Of a stretch of 64,000 nt of DNA, positions 46,621 to 59,200 are shown piece after piece. Numbering within the stretch: the first letter of the stretch is position 1; the number at the start of each line of letters is the position of its first letter. The notes beneath the pieces are model-generated. The model was not told where the DNA came from. It worked only from the letters and a program-made list of their open reading frames with translations, and did not search any database. This stretch comes from Solenopsis invicta (taxonomy: Eukaryota > Arthropoda > Insecta > Hymenoptera > Formicidae), in NCBI RefSeq assembly GCF_016802725.1, contig NC_052670.1:15343641-15407640 (forward strand). Reading direction: 5' to 3'. Made by a program: the position numbers and the translations under genes.

Positions 46621-48617
46621 GGTAGAATAACTCGTGACAACTTTCTTCTATGTATTTCCGATTCTTTGCTTTTTAAATATATGTCGCATGATTTATTATG
46701 TACACTGTTAAGTATTAAGGAATCAAGTTTAAATCAATTCCTTGAATTTTTTTAATGTAACATTTTGATATTTTTAACTTTTATGCGAGTTGAAATTTAT
46801 TACTTTAATACAAAACAAGTAGTTAAGAGAACAACTTTTAATCAACCCACTGTTAAATTGCTTAGTTTGAAAGTAAACAGCGTCCATGGTAATGTATGCA
46901 TCTAGTAAATAATAAACTAAATATTAATCAAATTTAAATTTCTTGAACTAAATTGTTGAACTACGTTGTTTTAGTTAAATTAACAATTTTGAATAGGAGC
47001 AATGGCGACCTTTTAGGAATGATTGAAAGCAATTCAAATTGGGTAAAATTTGTTATAAATTCAACTGTTGTTTAGTATTTAAATTACTATATTGTATCTA
47101 ACCCTTCAATTCTTAAGCGAGGTGAGCTGTGCGCCTTATAAAAGAATTATAATTGTTTTCTTATTAATTATAAATATATAATAAAATTTTTAAATTGAAT
47201 TTTATTGTATATCAAATATAAATAAAAATAAATGACATGTATTATATGTACGCATTTATTTACTTATTATTTATATTTTAATATTGTAAACATGCCATTA
47301 TACAGAACACTTTTTGAGATTGGTTTGTTCGCCCTTCTGGGAACTTGCGTCTGGAAAATTGACATGGGAAATGGGAAATCGAAAGGTTAAGAAGATATGA
47401 TCGATACAGGCCTCAGCAAAAAAATGACTTTTATTGTTCAGAACATAATAATTGTTGTTTTAACATGTACTTAGATTCCATGAGATTGTTATTGATTTTA
47501 TCCGCGTAAAGTTAAATTAATGAAACGTTTTCGATAATTGTTAGTAAGATTTTACATACTGTTTATGCATTTGCTTAATTTTGCCGTTAAAAATGTCGAA
47601 GGTAATTGTACAATTAAACGACTAATAAACAGCTAATCTGCTAAAGTGTGTTTCAATGCTCTTCTACACTTGGAACAGCTTACAATAGATTAGTTGTTAA
47701 TTAATATCTTTGTAACAAACATTTTAAAAATTTTTTCACCAATATTGCCAAATTTTCTGTCATATTGTATTTCATTAATTCATTAAAGTCGCAGCATATT
47801 TTCAGTAGTTTTTCACTTTTATATAATATGAAAAAAACTACATGGTGAATAGAGTTGTATTTTTGTAAGGACACAAAGGTTTGATCTAATTACTTATATA
47901 ATATTCATATGAATAGTTTTATATAGTTTTAACTTGGTTTACTATGAACTAATTAACGGAATCTGATTGTGAATACTTTGAACGTTCTATTTTATAATAA
48001 TTGGTCTGAGATAATGGTGTGTAACTTTTGCTTAAAAAAGGAAAGTGTGTGTATATACATATATTCCGTTATGCGAGATTTTAACATTGGCTCGCAAATA
48101 TTCAACATGCAAATTACATTGTTGTATATATCGTTTTCTTTTACGTAAATATCATTATAATTTATTTAATTAAATAATAACCTTAATTTTGTTATTTATT
48201 CCAATTTTTCAGAATTTATTATTTAATTAAATGTTACATTCACTTTAAATAATTGTGATTCTATTTTTAATTTCATAAATTATAACAGTCTCAATGGCTT
48301 TTAACAAATTGACATACATTTCTTGACGGGAATGAAAGAAATATTTAAAGATTTTACTAAAATATTGAGCATTGAGAAAGACCCAAATTAGCTTTGAAAC
48401 GTATGTACCTTTAAATAATATGTATGTAATAATTAGTACACTTAATGATTCATGCAAAACTAATAGTGTTGGCTCAGACAGGCAATTTTGTGAATTAAAT
48501 TATAATTTTTACGTATATATCGCGCAAAGTGTTTGGAAAAGTGATGTAATGCGATATATCAATAATAAGTTGTCTATCTTAAATCTTTATTTTCTTAGAA
48601 ATTACACGGTCTCTCAA
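46621..48617. other. AT-rich non-coding stretch
   Basis: 2 kb with no ORF of note and no recognised element. Confidence 0.6.
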
Positions 48618-48805
48618 CACAGAAACAAAATTTAGTATCAAATCAACAATTTTTTGTTTCATATATAAGCAAGAATATAAAATCTTGGAACAATTTATAA
48701 TCTGAAACAGACATAATTTGCTTATACGAGGAAACAAAATTTCTTCAGGTAAGCAAATTACATTCTTGCTTGTGAATTGTTGATTCGATACTAATTTTTT
48801 CTGTG
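48618..48805. mobile_element. Foldback MITE, CACAGAAAAAATTAGTATC type, copy 2
   Basis: The left end CACAGAAACAAAATTTAGTA and the right end (read backwards) CACAGAAAAAATTAGTATCG share ATCAACAATTC and AAGCAAGAAT with each other and with 27614-27871. Both copies also share AGACATAATTTGCT inside. 188 bp, non-coding. Confidence 0.75.
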
Positions 48806-48899
48806 AATCGGTTTGAAATGTTAATAAAATAGTTTAGCTTTGCTTGAAATAATCTGCTCTATAATTTGAAAACAGATGGAAGCATTTTAACTTTTCGAT

Positions 48900-50360
48900 G
48901 ATATTTCCTTAATCCGGGACGACGGCGAGATACTTATCGCTTGTCTCCTCGCGTTACACATAAAACGAAGACGCAATTATTCCAGCCGTAGACCGTCGTC
49001 AGAAACGTCTGACGTCCGCTAATAGACACGATTCACTAATTACAGCCGCGATCGCGCTGTAGAATTCTCGGGCGATGAAAAAGTTTCAGTCCCCGTCGCC
49101 GTCGACGGCGGACGCGGCTCGTTCCGCCGGCAGAAAAATCGCACGATATTTCAACGGCGGGGACCTAACGTGTTTGCGGTACGCCGCAATTACTTCGTAT
49201 TTTAATTAAAGTTCCGAGACGACTCATCGGCGGGGACACCGCGTACACTTGTGTGTACTTTGCCGGAGTTGCGGCACGTCATGGGGGAACTTTGTACCCG
49301 GCGGAGAGCCCGCGGGAGCGCTCCGTGTGTACGCAGGCACCTCCTCGGGCCGTGACGTACAAATTAAACGAGACTCGGAATGTTAATTACTCGATTACCG
49401 TGGCACGCGTGCCGCAGCTGCACGCGCGATTTATGACGGGAGCGAGCGAACGAGCGAGCTGGTCGGGCGGACGGTAATTGAGGCTTCAGCTTCGCATTAA
49501 TAGCGGAGCCGTGTCATTCGGCACCGAGCGTTCGATACTAATTGAGAGGACTTTATTAAAACTCCCACCCGCCGTCGTTATTATCAATCACGTAATAGCG
49601 CCGTCGAGCGGCGCGCCGCGTCGTTTAGTATCGGAATGCGCGATGCGATGCCACAGCGCACTTGCAATTGCTACCTGCGTAATTTCTCTTGCAACGTCTC
49701 TTAAATCCCTGCGGCAACGAGGCGTTATTTATTGATTACTGCCTCGCAAACGTGCATTGCAGCTCTTGCCCCGACATGATGGAGATCTTTTCAAAGAGTT
49801 TCTCGATTGTCAGGCCGACGCAGGCCGAAATCCTGCCGAATGCATAAGAGAATGTGTTGTGTGTACCCCGTGTGTAACAAAAGAACTCGTGAAAATGTTA
49901 CGCAGCTAAAAATCAAATAGCACAGTTGTACAATGAAATCGTCGCGCGCGTTTTGCGGCGGTTTCGCAATGGAAATGCGGTTAATAATAGCGGGGAAAAT
50001 TCATGAAATAAATGCCCTACTTTGCGGTCATTGTAACGGCCTACCGGGGCGATATTTCGCGACAAACGCTGCCTCCTCCCTTCCTCTCCGGCGCAATGCG
50101 GATTTTATTAACGCCGACTAACAAAGTTGTAACGTCGCATCGCAGCTTTGCGTCACTGTAATCGCCCGAAACGTCGTACTTAAATGCCCGATGACTGTGC
50201 GCGCGCGCGAGCGAGCTGTGCACATAATTTTCCATTTAATGGCCCCGTCTTCCTGACTAATTTCCCTCAAACTCCGGAGCGCCTGTTATGGACCACCTGC
50301 TCGGAACGGCCGTCCATACCTGAAAATTCGAATTTCATCTCTCGGCGATGCTGACACGTG
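48900..50360. other. GC-rich island, no gene called
   Basis: Strongly CpG-rich with a local GTCGCCGTCGACGGCGGAC near-palindrome at about 49096. Frames 49253-49477 and 49478-49735 lack splice or family support. An acceptor-like ATTTTTGCAG at about 50395 has no exon-like sequence after it. Confidence 0.5.
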
Positions 50361-51500
50361 GTCCGAGTGAAATCTATCTCTCATTATTTTTGCAGATGTG
50401 TATGTGCCCTGGCGGAAAAAGTTCTACAAAATTCTATACAAATTTAAGAAATACTAGAAGAATCTGTATGAAAACACTAAAATTGGAATATTTCCAAATT
50501 TTTGTAAAATTTTGTATTTTTGTAGCACGTCATTTCTGCGATTCCTACAAATTTCTCAATGAAATTATGTTAAATTACAACGAATTACAATGTTCTACAC
50601 GTTTTTAAGTAGCTTATCGTAGCAAAAAAAATTTCTATGAATAAGTACAAAGTTTTACCGAAAATAGAAATTTGTAAATCTATTATTTATTATTTCGTAG
50701 AAATATCGATTTTTTTCACAGACAAAGAGATATGTTTTTAATTATTAAAATACATAAAAGTGTCTCATTCCAGCATTTTTGGTAGATTTTTGTAGTGTTT
50801 CTCAAGAGTGTATAGAATTTTTTTTATTAGGGATCTTATATGACCTAGAAAAATTGCAGAAATGTTTTATTGCAATATTGCAACATTGTAAAGTGCTACT
50901 GCAATGTAAGATGTTGTATGCAACAACAATGAAACATTCGCTTGTTACAAGAAATATTGCAATACAGTGTTGCAGTAACATTTCAATGTATATTTAATAT
51001 TTTGTATCATTACAATTAATAATCGGTACTTTTTTATTTTAATTACTCTTACAATTAAAATTAATTCTTATAATTTTTATATTTGTACAAATGCTCAGAG
51101 AAGTAGAACCTGCTTTTCTAATGACCAAATGTTACATTATTCTCTGATATATGATAATTAATCAGCGAAACCTAACATTTAAACTACTTTTGAGAAAACT
51201 TTTCTCGTCCGTTATTAAAGTTTCATTTGTACTCTAATCTGTTTTAAACTGCGTATCTGCATTATTTCATACAGCGAGGAAGAAAATTATTCCTCCATTT
51301 GAAAATAACGATAACGTTTTAATGTTTCCGTCTTTATCAAATTTTAACAGTAAGGGACTTAGCATTTTTAGAATGCCACTTGGAATTTATTTAACGGTCG
51401 TCCGTGCAACAAGCGCGTGCGCAACAAAAGTGTTAATGAACAATGAAATTAAGTTCCGAGAATACCCGATTACTCCTTCTTTATGTCTAGAAAAATCGTT
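50361..51500. other. AT-rich stretch with degenerate internal repeats
   Basis: 50380-50760 repeats TTCTACAAA-like words. 50864-50990 repeats TGCAATATTGCAACATTG-like words in both orientations, giving an imperfect inverted array. No ORF recognised. Confidence 0.5.
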
Positions 51501-52060
51501 AATCTCAAGCTAATAGCCTTGTACGGTCGCGCGTAATATTCACGAAGGCGTCTATTCGACAGGCAAAGAGCGCTGCTCGTGCGCGCTAATGGATAAACTT
51601 CGTCTGCAAGCCGCAAATTAGCTTTATCAGAATGTCGCATGCATTCGCGCCTCGTCTTTGCGATGCGGCACGACTATTCGAATGCTAACTAACTACTTGC
51701 TGTAGCGGCTTATACATGGATGCGGGGGCGCATGATGCGGGGGCGCATAATTGCGTCTATACAGGCGCCGCGCCGCGCCGCGTGAATTTGTCCGCGCACG
51801 ACAGACGGTGTGCCGTGTAAATGGATTAAAAGCACACTCTGGAACGGTAAAATCTCTGGTCCGAATTAAGACGTTTGCCGAAATCGCCGACCGATAAAAA
51901 TGTAATAGCTCCCGAGAGCGTGATTTCACGGGAAAATGCTGCAGGAGTAGTATGCCAAACTTGTTCGTTGAGATGCGTTATCGAGGTATACTCTTTTTGG
52001 CGATGTGACAGGGGAATGTCTTTAAGCTTCTATCGAGAGAACTTTCAAGCTGATAAATTG
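51501..52060. other. GC-richer island, no gene called
   Basis: Contains a tandem pair of ATGCGGGGGCGCAT (51719-51748). No supported frame. Confidence 0.5.
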
Positions 52061-52907
52061 CTTTAACACTGGAACTTTGAGCACGTTACACCGAAGAAAG
52101 AAACCAATTAAAATACTTCACATGTACTCTTTGTACAACATACTCTCTAAATCAGAATCAGTTTGTTATTCACTAAAAAACATTAAATAACCTGATTTTT
52201 TTTTTTAAGTTATAATACACTGATTTTCATCAGTAAGAGTACCCCTTCTTAAAAATCTATGGGTTACATCTTAAAGCATTACTAAAAATATGAAAATTTT
52301 ATAGAATATTCTAGTATTACGTCTGAGTATCTGTGTAAAATTTGAGCACAATTCATTTATTGGTCTAAAAGTTATTTAATTTTTTGTTTACTCTTGATTC
52401 TTATGTAGAATCCCGTTTTGCAGTACTTATTTGCAAGTTTGATGAGGAAGTAGCATTTTCAATTAAATCAAAATTTTTACATATACTAATTAAACTCTAA
52501 TAAATATTTGTGCAGAAATTCATTTAGATTTATTTACTCGTTTAAAAGTTATTTATTTAAAACTGTAGCAAAATATAGTAATTTTTGCTGCAAAAATTAT
52601 TATAAATCTTTTTTATTGTTTTCTTTTTTGCAGCTAGTTTTAAGATCAAAATTTGGGTATTTGTGGCCAAATTTTTTGTTGTTCAGGAAAAATAGAAACA
52701 TAAAGAAACTTTCAGTTTTTTTTAATAACTTTTAACTATTGTATAGACAAAATATCTTTAATTAGAATCACTGAAAGACAATGAAAAGTCATTGATTATC
52801 ACAGTTCTAAGCGTAATAGTCTGCTGCAAGTCAGTAAGATTTCACTGATTTGTATTTAAAGAGTACATCACGAAAGTAATTGTTCAGACACAGGATATGA
52901 CAAGGAA
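52061..52907. other. AT-rich non-coding stretch
   Basis: AT-rich; the frame 52508-52735 is low-complexity. Nothing recognised. Confidence 0.5.
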
Positions 52908-53820
52908 AGAACGTTCCGTTTTGATCAGAAAATTTGTTACAAATTTTATCATGTGTTATGATAAGCCTGAGACAACTTGGTAACCTATCAAATATTATGA
53001 GTACCGACATAAATTTTTGAAATATGACTTATTTAAAGACATTTATAAACTGCTTAATTAAAAATTATTATACAGTATTGTAATACATTCTAAGAAAAAA
53101 GTTTTTAAATTTAAAACAGAATTTACTTATTTTACAAGTATACGAAGTTTATTTTTATATATGACTATGTATTTCATATTATCAAAATTGGGAAATAACA
53201 CCGTTATCGTTTCTTTAATAACATTAAAGATCGTTAATTTTTTCTGTCTGTAACAGTAGCGGTAATGTCGTTATATTTTTACCATAACAATAAAACGACA
53301 AATTTCATCGTTACTCTTTTATCGTTAGTTTACATCAAGTTACAGTATTATAACTGTAAGTTACAATTATAAAACTGTAAGTTACAATTTCTTACCTAAG
53401 GTAACTGTTATGTAACTTTATATTATCAAGTGCAAAATTATAACTAACAGTTTTATAATTGTAACTTGGTGTTAGTTGTATGCTTATGAATTATATTGCA
53501 ATTAACGGAAACCATTATAGATTTCATATTGAATTGATCAAACAGCGACATTTAATGGCTACGCCAATTCTTCTATTATTGATAAATATATTATACATTA
53601 TTTATTTATGGCATAAATGGCTACTGAATTATCTTGCTGTAAAAATTTATATAAAATATTGTGTACGTTTATTGTTACTCGGCACTCGTTCTATTTAAAA
53701 TAAAGAATCATAGGCAGTTCAATATATATTTCAAAATCATGAAAATTTAACTGTACTGTAAAAATAAGTTTAGTAAAAATATTCAAACATATTTTACAAT
53801 TTATTTATATGAAAAAATTC
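52908..53820 (+). mobile_element. Repeat A copy with internal insertion
   Basis: Matches the other copies at both ends: TTGTTACAAATTTTATCATG, CTTGGTAACCTATCAAATA, TTATATATGACTATGTATTT, and at the far end GAAAATTTAACTGTACTGTA with TTTACAATTTATTTATAT. From about 53180 to 53700 the sequence is different and includes an inverted array of TTACAGTTATAA-like words. Confidence 0.6.
53336..53480. repeat. Inverted array of GTTACA/TGTAAC words
   Basis: Repeats of CTGTAAGTTACAATTATAA on the left are mirrored by ACAGTTTTATAATTGTAAC on the right. Can fold as an AT-rich hairpin. Lies inside the interrupted repeat A copy. Confidence 0.6.
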
Positions 53821-54111
53821 TCTCCGGTGGGAATTTAGTTTGTACTACGCACAAATTCACCAAATTATAATTTTTTTAGGGAAAACTGTATTGGAAATGT
53901 AAACCTTTGCCGATACATTTTTATCAAAAGCGAACATGTGTTGAAACTGAAAAAATTCACTGACCTGTTATTAACCAATTCAGTTTGAAAGATGTATTTA
54001 AATAAAATTGCAACGATTCTACTTTATTTCTATTTTTACTTGTGTTTGAAAATATATGTAAAGGATGCGTAAAACTGTAGTAGAAAAACATTAAATAAAC
54101 GAGATCATGTG

Positions 54112-54308
54112 CAGTCAACCAAATTGTCTGGACACAAAATGTTGGGCATTTATTCTACAAATTAAAAGTATACTTTTGATGAAAATACTATACATCACTG
54201 CCAAGAGTTTTCACTTTCAATCAAGCTTTCTCGAAAAAATCATATTTTATAAATTTGTATCATAAAAGAGAAACTTCCATATTCTGTGCCCGGTCAATTA
54301 TGTGACTA
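54112..54308. mobile_element. Possible Tc1-like MITE
   Basis: The left end is CAGTCAACCAAATTGTCTGG then ACACAAAATG. The right end, read backwards, is TAGTCACATAATTGACCGGG then CACAGAATATGG. The CAGT start suits Tc1-type ends, but the match is imperfect and TA flanks are not clear. Non-coding. Confidence 0.45.
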
Positions 54309-54389
54309 TAAATTTATTGTACAAAATTAATGACTTGGAAGAGATTTGAATATCCTTTATTTTGACGATATATTTAATTTAAATTACTG

Positions 54390-55100
54390 TTATTTAAGCA
54401 GTGTTTGTCGTTATTATATACGCGGCTCGCGCTCCACCTTTGAACGAAGTCACGTCTAACGTCTGACTTCTCCTCGTAAGTCGCTTAGCGTTTGCCGTAA
54501 GGATTTGCGAAAGAATAAAAATCGACCGGTGCGGTAATCGTTCTCGCATCGGCGGCGAGTCGTCATTTATCACCGAAAGAATCCTGACGAAACACACAGC
54601 GGGGAAGGTGGCGCATTATCGCGTGCGCACACACGCATTCTCACGCACGTGTAGCTATCTACGTGCTGCTACGTGCCCGTCACTCTGCGGCCAGGCCTCT
54701 TGATAGCCTCCGGAGGAACGGTCGACCCCACGTTCGTGTCCGCAGACGAAACGAACGAGAGAACGAGTCGCGAAATCACGGCCGGCATAAATCTTCGTCC
54801 ACGTGTCCGCCGGGACAAGACGCGGAACATTCGGGAGAAAGTAGGAGAGAGAGAGAGAGAGAGAGGGGGAGGAAAAAAGGCGAGGAAAAAGATGGACGGC
54901 AGGACAAGGTTGGCATGAGCCTTTGCTTCGTAGGACAATGGAATTAATGAGGGATACCACCTGGCCGTGGCTCTCAAAACTACGCCCTGTCGCGCAGTTG
55001 TCACGATTTCTCTCGAGATCGACGAATTACTTCCCGATTTAGCTGAAGGAATCGTCCCTTGTAAAATATTTACTCGGAACGCTATGCAAACATACATTGA
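54390..55100. other. GC-rich island, no gene called
   Basis: Contains a GA tract at 54844. Frames on both strands between 54655 and 55097 run through it and are low-complexity. Confidence 0.5.
54844..54864. repeat. (GA)n microsatellite
   Basis: About ten GA units, then a G run. Confidence 0.9.
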
Positions 55101-55639
55101 AAAACTTTTGTTCTCAACTTAAGAATTTTCCTCTTACTCTTACAGTAGTCTTTTTTTTAAAATAGACACATTTTGATGCCTATTTTAGAAAATTTCTTAA
55201 TTTTAGAAGGAATTCTTTTAAAGGATAAATTAACAAATATTCTAAATTTCTACAAAAATATATGTATAATACTTTTTTAATGTAAATGGTTTTACTTTAG
55301 AACTGACTTTCTACAAATGTGAAAGGGAATGTAATTTTAAAATATTTCTTCTAAATGTATCCTCTTCGAAAATACAATGTTTTTGATATATGAATATTCT
55401 AAAATAAAATCGTATTTAACGGATTGCCTTTTCAATTTTCAAAAACGTCAATTTTTAATAGTATTCTTTATAGTTTTTTATAGTATAATAGCATTCTTTA
55501 TAGTAGCTAGAATGTAGGGGAAAAAAGTGCAAAGTTGCCCAAAAACATAACTATTTATATGAATTTTCTTTATCAAACACGTTTTTCTCGAAACCATGTT
55601 TCTCAAAAGTTTTAGCGTTATATAGTTTAGCAATTTTCA
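55101..55639. other. AT-rich non-coding stretch
   Basis: AT-rich with a short direct repeat AGCATTCTTTATAGT / AGTATTCTTTATAGT at 55455-55505. No ORF. Confidence 0.5.
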
Positions 55640-56000
55640 ATCATTTTTGTAATAAAAAACAATTTTTTTTATTACAACAATTTTTGTAAACCTTTAAAGG
55701 TCGAAAATTTGTTGATAAAACTAATTTTTTTAAAATTTAGCTATAAAAACTTTTCAATTTTTATAAAATTTTAAAATCCATCCCGTCACAATTATTCTAA
55801 AGTCTTTGTAATCATTTTTCTTTCTTTTTCGTTTGTTTTACAGAATCTCAGAGCTCTAAGATTGGAAAAATGTGCCCATGAGTAGCCCCAGTAAAAATTA
55901 ATTTAAATAAGTCAAAGTAGTTTAACAAAATTATATTTTTTTTACATAATAATCAGTAAAACATGTTTTTTGTAGATATCAAATTTATTCATATTCTTCC
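55640..56000. repeat. Dispersed repeat B, copy 2
   Basis: Shares CCAGTAAAAATTAATTTAAA and AATAAGTCAAAGTAGTTTAA with 21850-21970 in the same orientation. The block around CCTTTAAAGGTCGAAAATTT matches 21660-21720 in inverted orientation, so the two copies differ by an internal inversion. Confidence 0.55.
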
Positions 56001-56080
56001 AAAATGTTTACAAAAATCAGTAGTTTTCAGCACCGAAAAGGTATGTAATCCTTCAATTTGCAGTTTTACATCGAACACTG

Positions 56081-56890
56081 ACGCGACACTATCCTCGCTC
56101 TCATCGTTGGCTTGATATGAGAGTTTTTTTAAAATGCCAATTTTATTCGCATGTTTGCACTACCAACGATTAAATTTCTGTCACCATTCTCGCTCGCTTA
56201 TCTTTCGCGAGAGTGGTGGACACGTATTTAATCGCCCAGGGGCAGCATTCTCTGCGGCAAATATTGGCGAAAATTCTTTAAAAACACACACTCGAGATTC
56301 ATCACTTGTCTCGCTCGCGGGTGTTCTCGCGAGATTTCCCGTTCGTCGCATATCCAGGATGAGACACATCGTCAGCCGCCCGTTAAACGCGGTCGTAACC
56401 GTAAATCGATCGGTGTAATTTGAATCGTAAGAACCGTAATTCACGCGGTTACCGTCTTTGCACGTTGTCACGACCCGGGAATTTTCTGCGGCTGGCGCGT
56501 GACATTTTCCAAAGCCCGAGGAAGCTCGTGCGCGAAATGGTGCTATCCATTAAAAGAAATTCCACGGTGATCGCGCATCGCCTGTTATGGCGACGGGATG
56601 AAAGCAAAGTACCATGGCGGGGTAAGCGCTTTGTCAGCCGTTTCCGTCGTACTTTTCTAAACCACATCGACTCCTTCCGCTGTCACGAGAACTTGGTTGT
56701 AATCTCCCTCTAATGGCTATGAGCTGCGGCATACCTATTGATTAGGTCATTAAGTGAGAAGCGGATGTTTTATCTTCGCTTCTCCACTGGGAAAACTCGA
56801 AGGAAAATGCGCGCACGAAAGATCGCTCTCTTTGCAATTCTCTGGAATTCTACTACAGTTTCCGTAACGTCGCGTATGCTAGAAATTAAA
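56081..56890. other. GC-richer island, no gene called
   Basis: Overlapping plus and minus frames (56134-56418, 56181-56471, 56420-56713) without splice or family support. Confidence 0.5.
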
Positions 56891-57283
56891 CTTTTATAAT
56901 AACTTTTAAGTTAGAACTACAATCAACTTATCGAGTAACTACTTTGACAACTTCAGAAAAGAAGCCTGAGAGGCGTTAGCACGCTTAGAGAGTTGCATTA
57001 GCAAAATCCTATGCTATTAACTTTGCATAACTCGAATTGTGCTCCAGCAGAAGTAGAAATAGAATGTCAAGTTACAAAAAAAAACAAAAACACTCAAGTG
57101 TACGTATATTCGTATGATAATACGTTCAAGTTTAAAAGAAATGAGAAGATATGTGTAATTAATGCTGAAATGTTGAATTTGAAAAAGTTTCAAAATGCTC
57201 GAAAGTAAAAATGTCGGTTATTGTTGATTGGCACTGCATAATAACAGGCTTCTAACCAAATGATTTGAAGTATGTTATCACTA

Positions 57284-57522
57284 CACGGAAAGAACGGCTT
57301 TGCTAAAGTGTCTAAAAACTTAGCTAGATACAGATCTGAAAATAATTTTGTTAGATCATTAAACTAATTATGTAGAACAGTCAAATTGGTTGGTAGAAAA
57401 CGTATTGCAGCCTCGTCATCCTTAAACGTCCCACATAATTATTTTGATGGACCGACAAAATTATTTCCTGATCTGTATCTAGCTAAATTTTCAGATACTT
57501 CAGCGAAATCGTTTCTTTCGTG
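57284..57522. mobile_element. Foldback MITE, CACGGAAAG-ended
   Basis: Arms of about 70 bp. The left is CACGGAAAGAACGGCTTTGC, the right (read backwards) CACGAAAGAAACGATTTCGC. Both continue through TTAGCTAGATACAGATC and GAAATAATTTTGT. Interior ~100 bp. 50 bp from the hAT MITE at 57573. Confidence 0.75.
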
Positions 57523-57572
57523 CGGAATTTATCACTTAATAACGGAGATATACTTACAAGTATACTTACAAG

Positions 57573-57736
57573 CAGAGTTTCCGGTTTCATCTCGCCATCA
57601 AATATCCCCCACTACAGCAACACTCCCTCCACAGCGGTCCACGCACTGGTCACATCGCTAGATTGGTTAGATTTGCTGTAGAGGGGGTGTCGCTGTAGTG
57701 GGAGTGGTTGTTGGTGAGCTGAAATTGGCAACTCTG
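57573..57736. mobile_element. hAT-type MITE, 8-bp target duplication
   Basis: The ends CAGAGTTTCCGGTTTCATC and (read backwards) CAGAGTTGCCAATTTCAGC are followed by CTACAGCAACACTCCCTCCA / CTACAGCGACACCCCCTCTA. Flanks CTTACAAG and TTTACGAG agree at 6 of 8 positions. 164 bp, non-coding. Confidence 0.75.
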
Positions 57737-57744
57737 TTTACGAG

Positions 57745-58520
57745 AACCGTAAAGTCCTCTCCTCTATCATCTTCTCTAATATTTTTTTTCATCGTACGAT
57801 ATACTGGGAGACATGTTCTAACGATACACTTTGATGAGGTATGATTTTCGATAATTGAATAATTATCTTATAAAAATATTTCCTGCATGTACAATATGAA
57901 AGGAATATTAACATAGGACGAGTGATTTTCATCTAGTTAAAATTTCTTCCGGTATGAAATATTTTGCAGATTTTAGGCAAAATCGATATATTATATAATA
58001 TAATATAGATATGTTGACAGGACATGTACAGATATTTAACAAAGCTTTAAAAATTTGTCCGTAATGGGAGTTATTTTTATTCACTAAGAGAGAACGGAAT
58101 TAATATAAAATAAATTACCCTATGCACATATTACGAAAATCTCGATAACGAATTCATCGCTGAAGTTGTTATTTAAATTTAACTTGCTGGTATTTATGAC
58201 ATGATTTCGGAAAATGCAACATATTGACATTCATGATTGCAGCCATTTATTAGAAATCGTATTGCTGGAAATTATATGTAACGCGTTTCGTACATTTAGC
58301 TTGTTAAGCAGCAAATCGATTTAACGGGTATTGTGAAACATTTGTGACAGTTTTGACACTTGAATGAAATGTCTGTTTAACTGTACCACTGTACGGTGGT
58401 AATGTATTTTACAAATAAAATTTGAGATACGAGTAGAGCAAACACAAATTTAATAGAATGATATCAGTGATTTAAACTCCAGAATATTGAAGCATTGCAT
58501 TAACCGTATAACGCCTTCGT
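57745..58520. other. AT-rich non-coding stretch
   Basis: Nothing recognised. Confidence 0.5.
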
Positions 58521-59200
58521 GATTTTAAACCTTTGACATCGCCTCCTATCACGTTTTCGAAAGGACGCTTTAGCATCAGCCACGCGTGATCCTGGAATAT
58601 TTCAGACCTTTGCATTCATGGCGTTTGCTGCACTGTTAACTCGCTAATTGTGCGCTTTCAAGCGCCATATTCCCCCTTCCCCTCCCCCTCTTTCTCTTCC
58701 ACCTTCTCGTTCATATCCTCTCAATCCTTTCGACTCGCGCCCTGCTTTTCGAGACATCGAAACGCCCGAGACGCTTAATTACTTGTCATCTCGTAATTTA
58801 GGTGTTGTCAAACGCTCCGCCATCAAACGTTTCCGCTAAGTACGAACGCCTTCTCTCGATTCCCCGTCTGATTTAATCGGCAATGTGATTCTTTTACGTT
58901 TGAAGAATTGCACGTAGATTTCGAAAAATGGGGTTTGACGTAAATGTCGAAAGTATGGTGTAAGCTGCCTTTCGAGGTGCCGTGAAAATTGTACGGCTTG
59001 CTGCAATATTGTGTTCTTCTTCCGACGAGTTTGATCTTTGACCTAAATTTCTTGTAAAGTCCCGAGGGGAAATTTAACGATAGATAATACAAGGCACGTG
59101 ACGCTTTTTTTGGAAACTTGGAAAATCTCACATCTGCGGCACGTACATTTTTTACACTAATAAATATTGTAGTCACTGTTATCGTGATGACAATTAAAAT
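58521..59200. other. GC-richer island, no gene called
   Basis: Pyrimidine-rich patch at 58665-58720. The minus frame 58823-59176 has no known motif. Confidence 0.5.

Noticed and set aside
50386..50425. ATTTTTGCAG followed by ATGTGTATGTGCCC
   Set aside because: No donor and the downstream sequence turns AT-rich at once.
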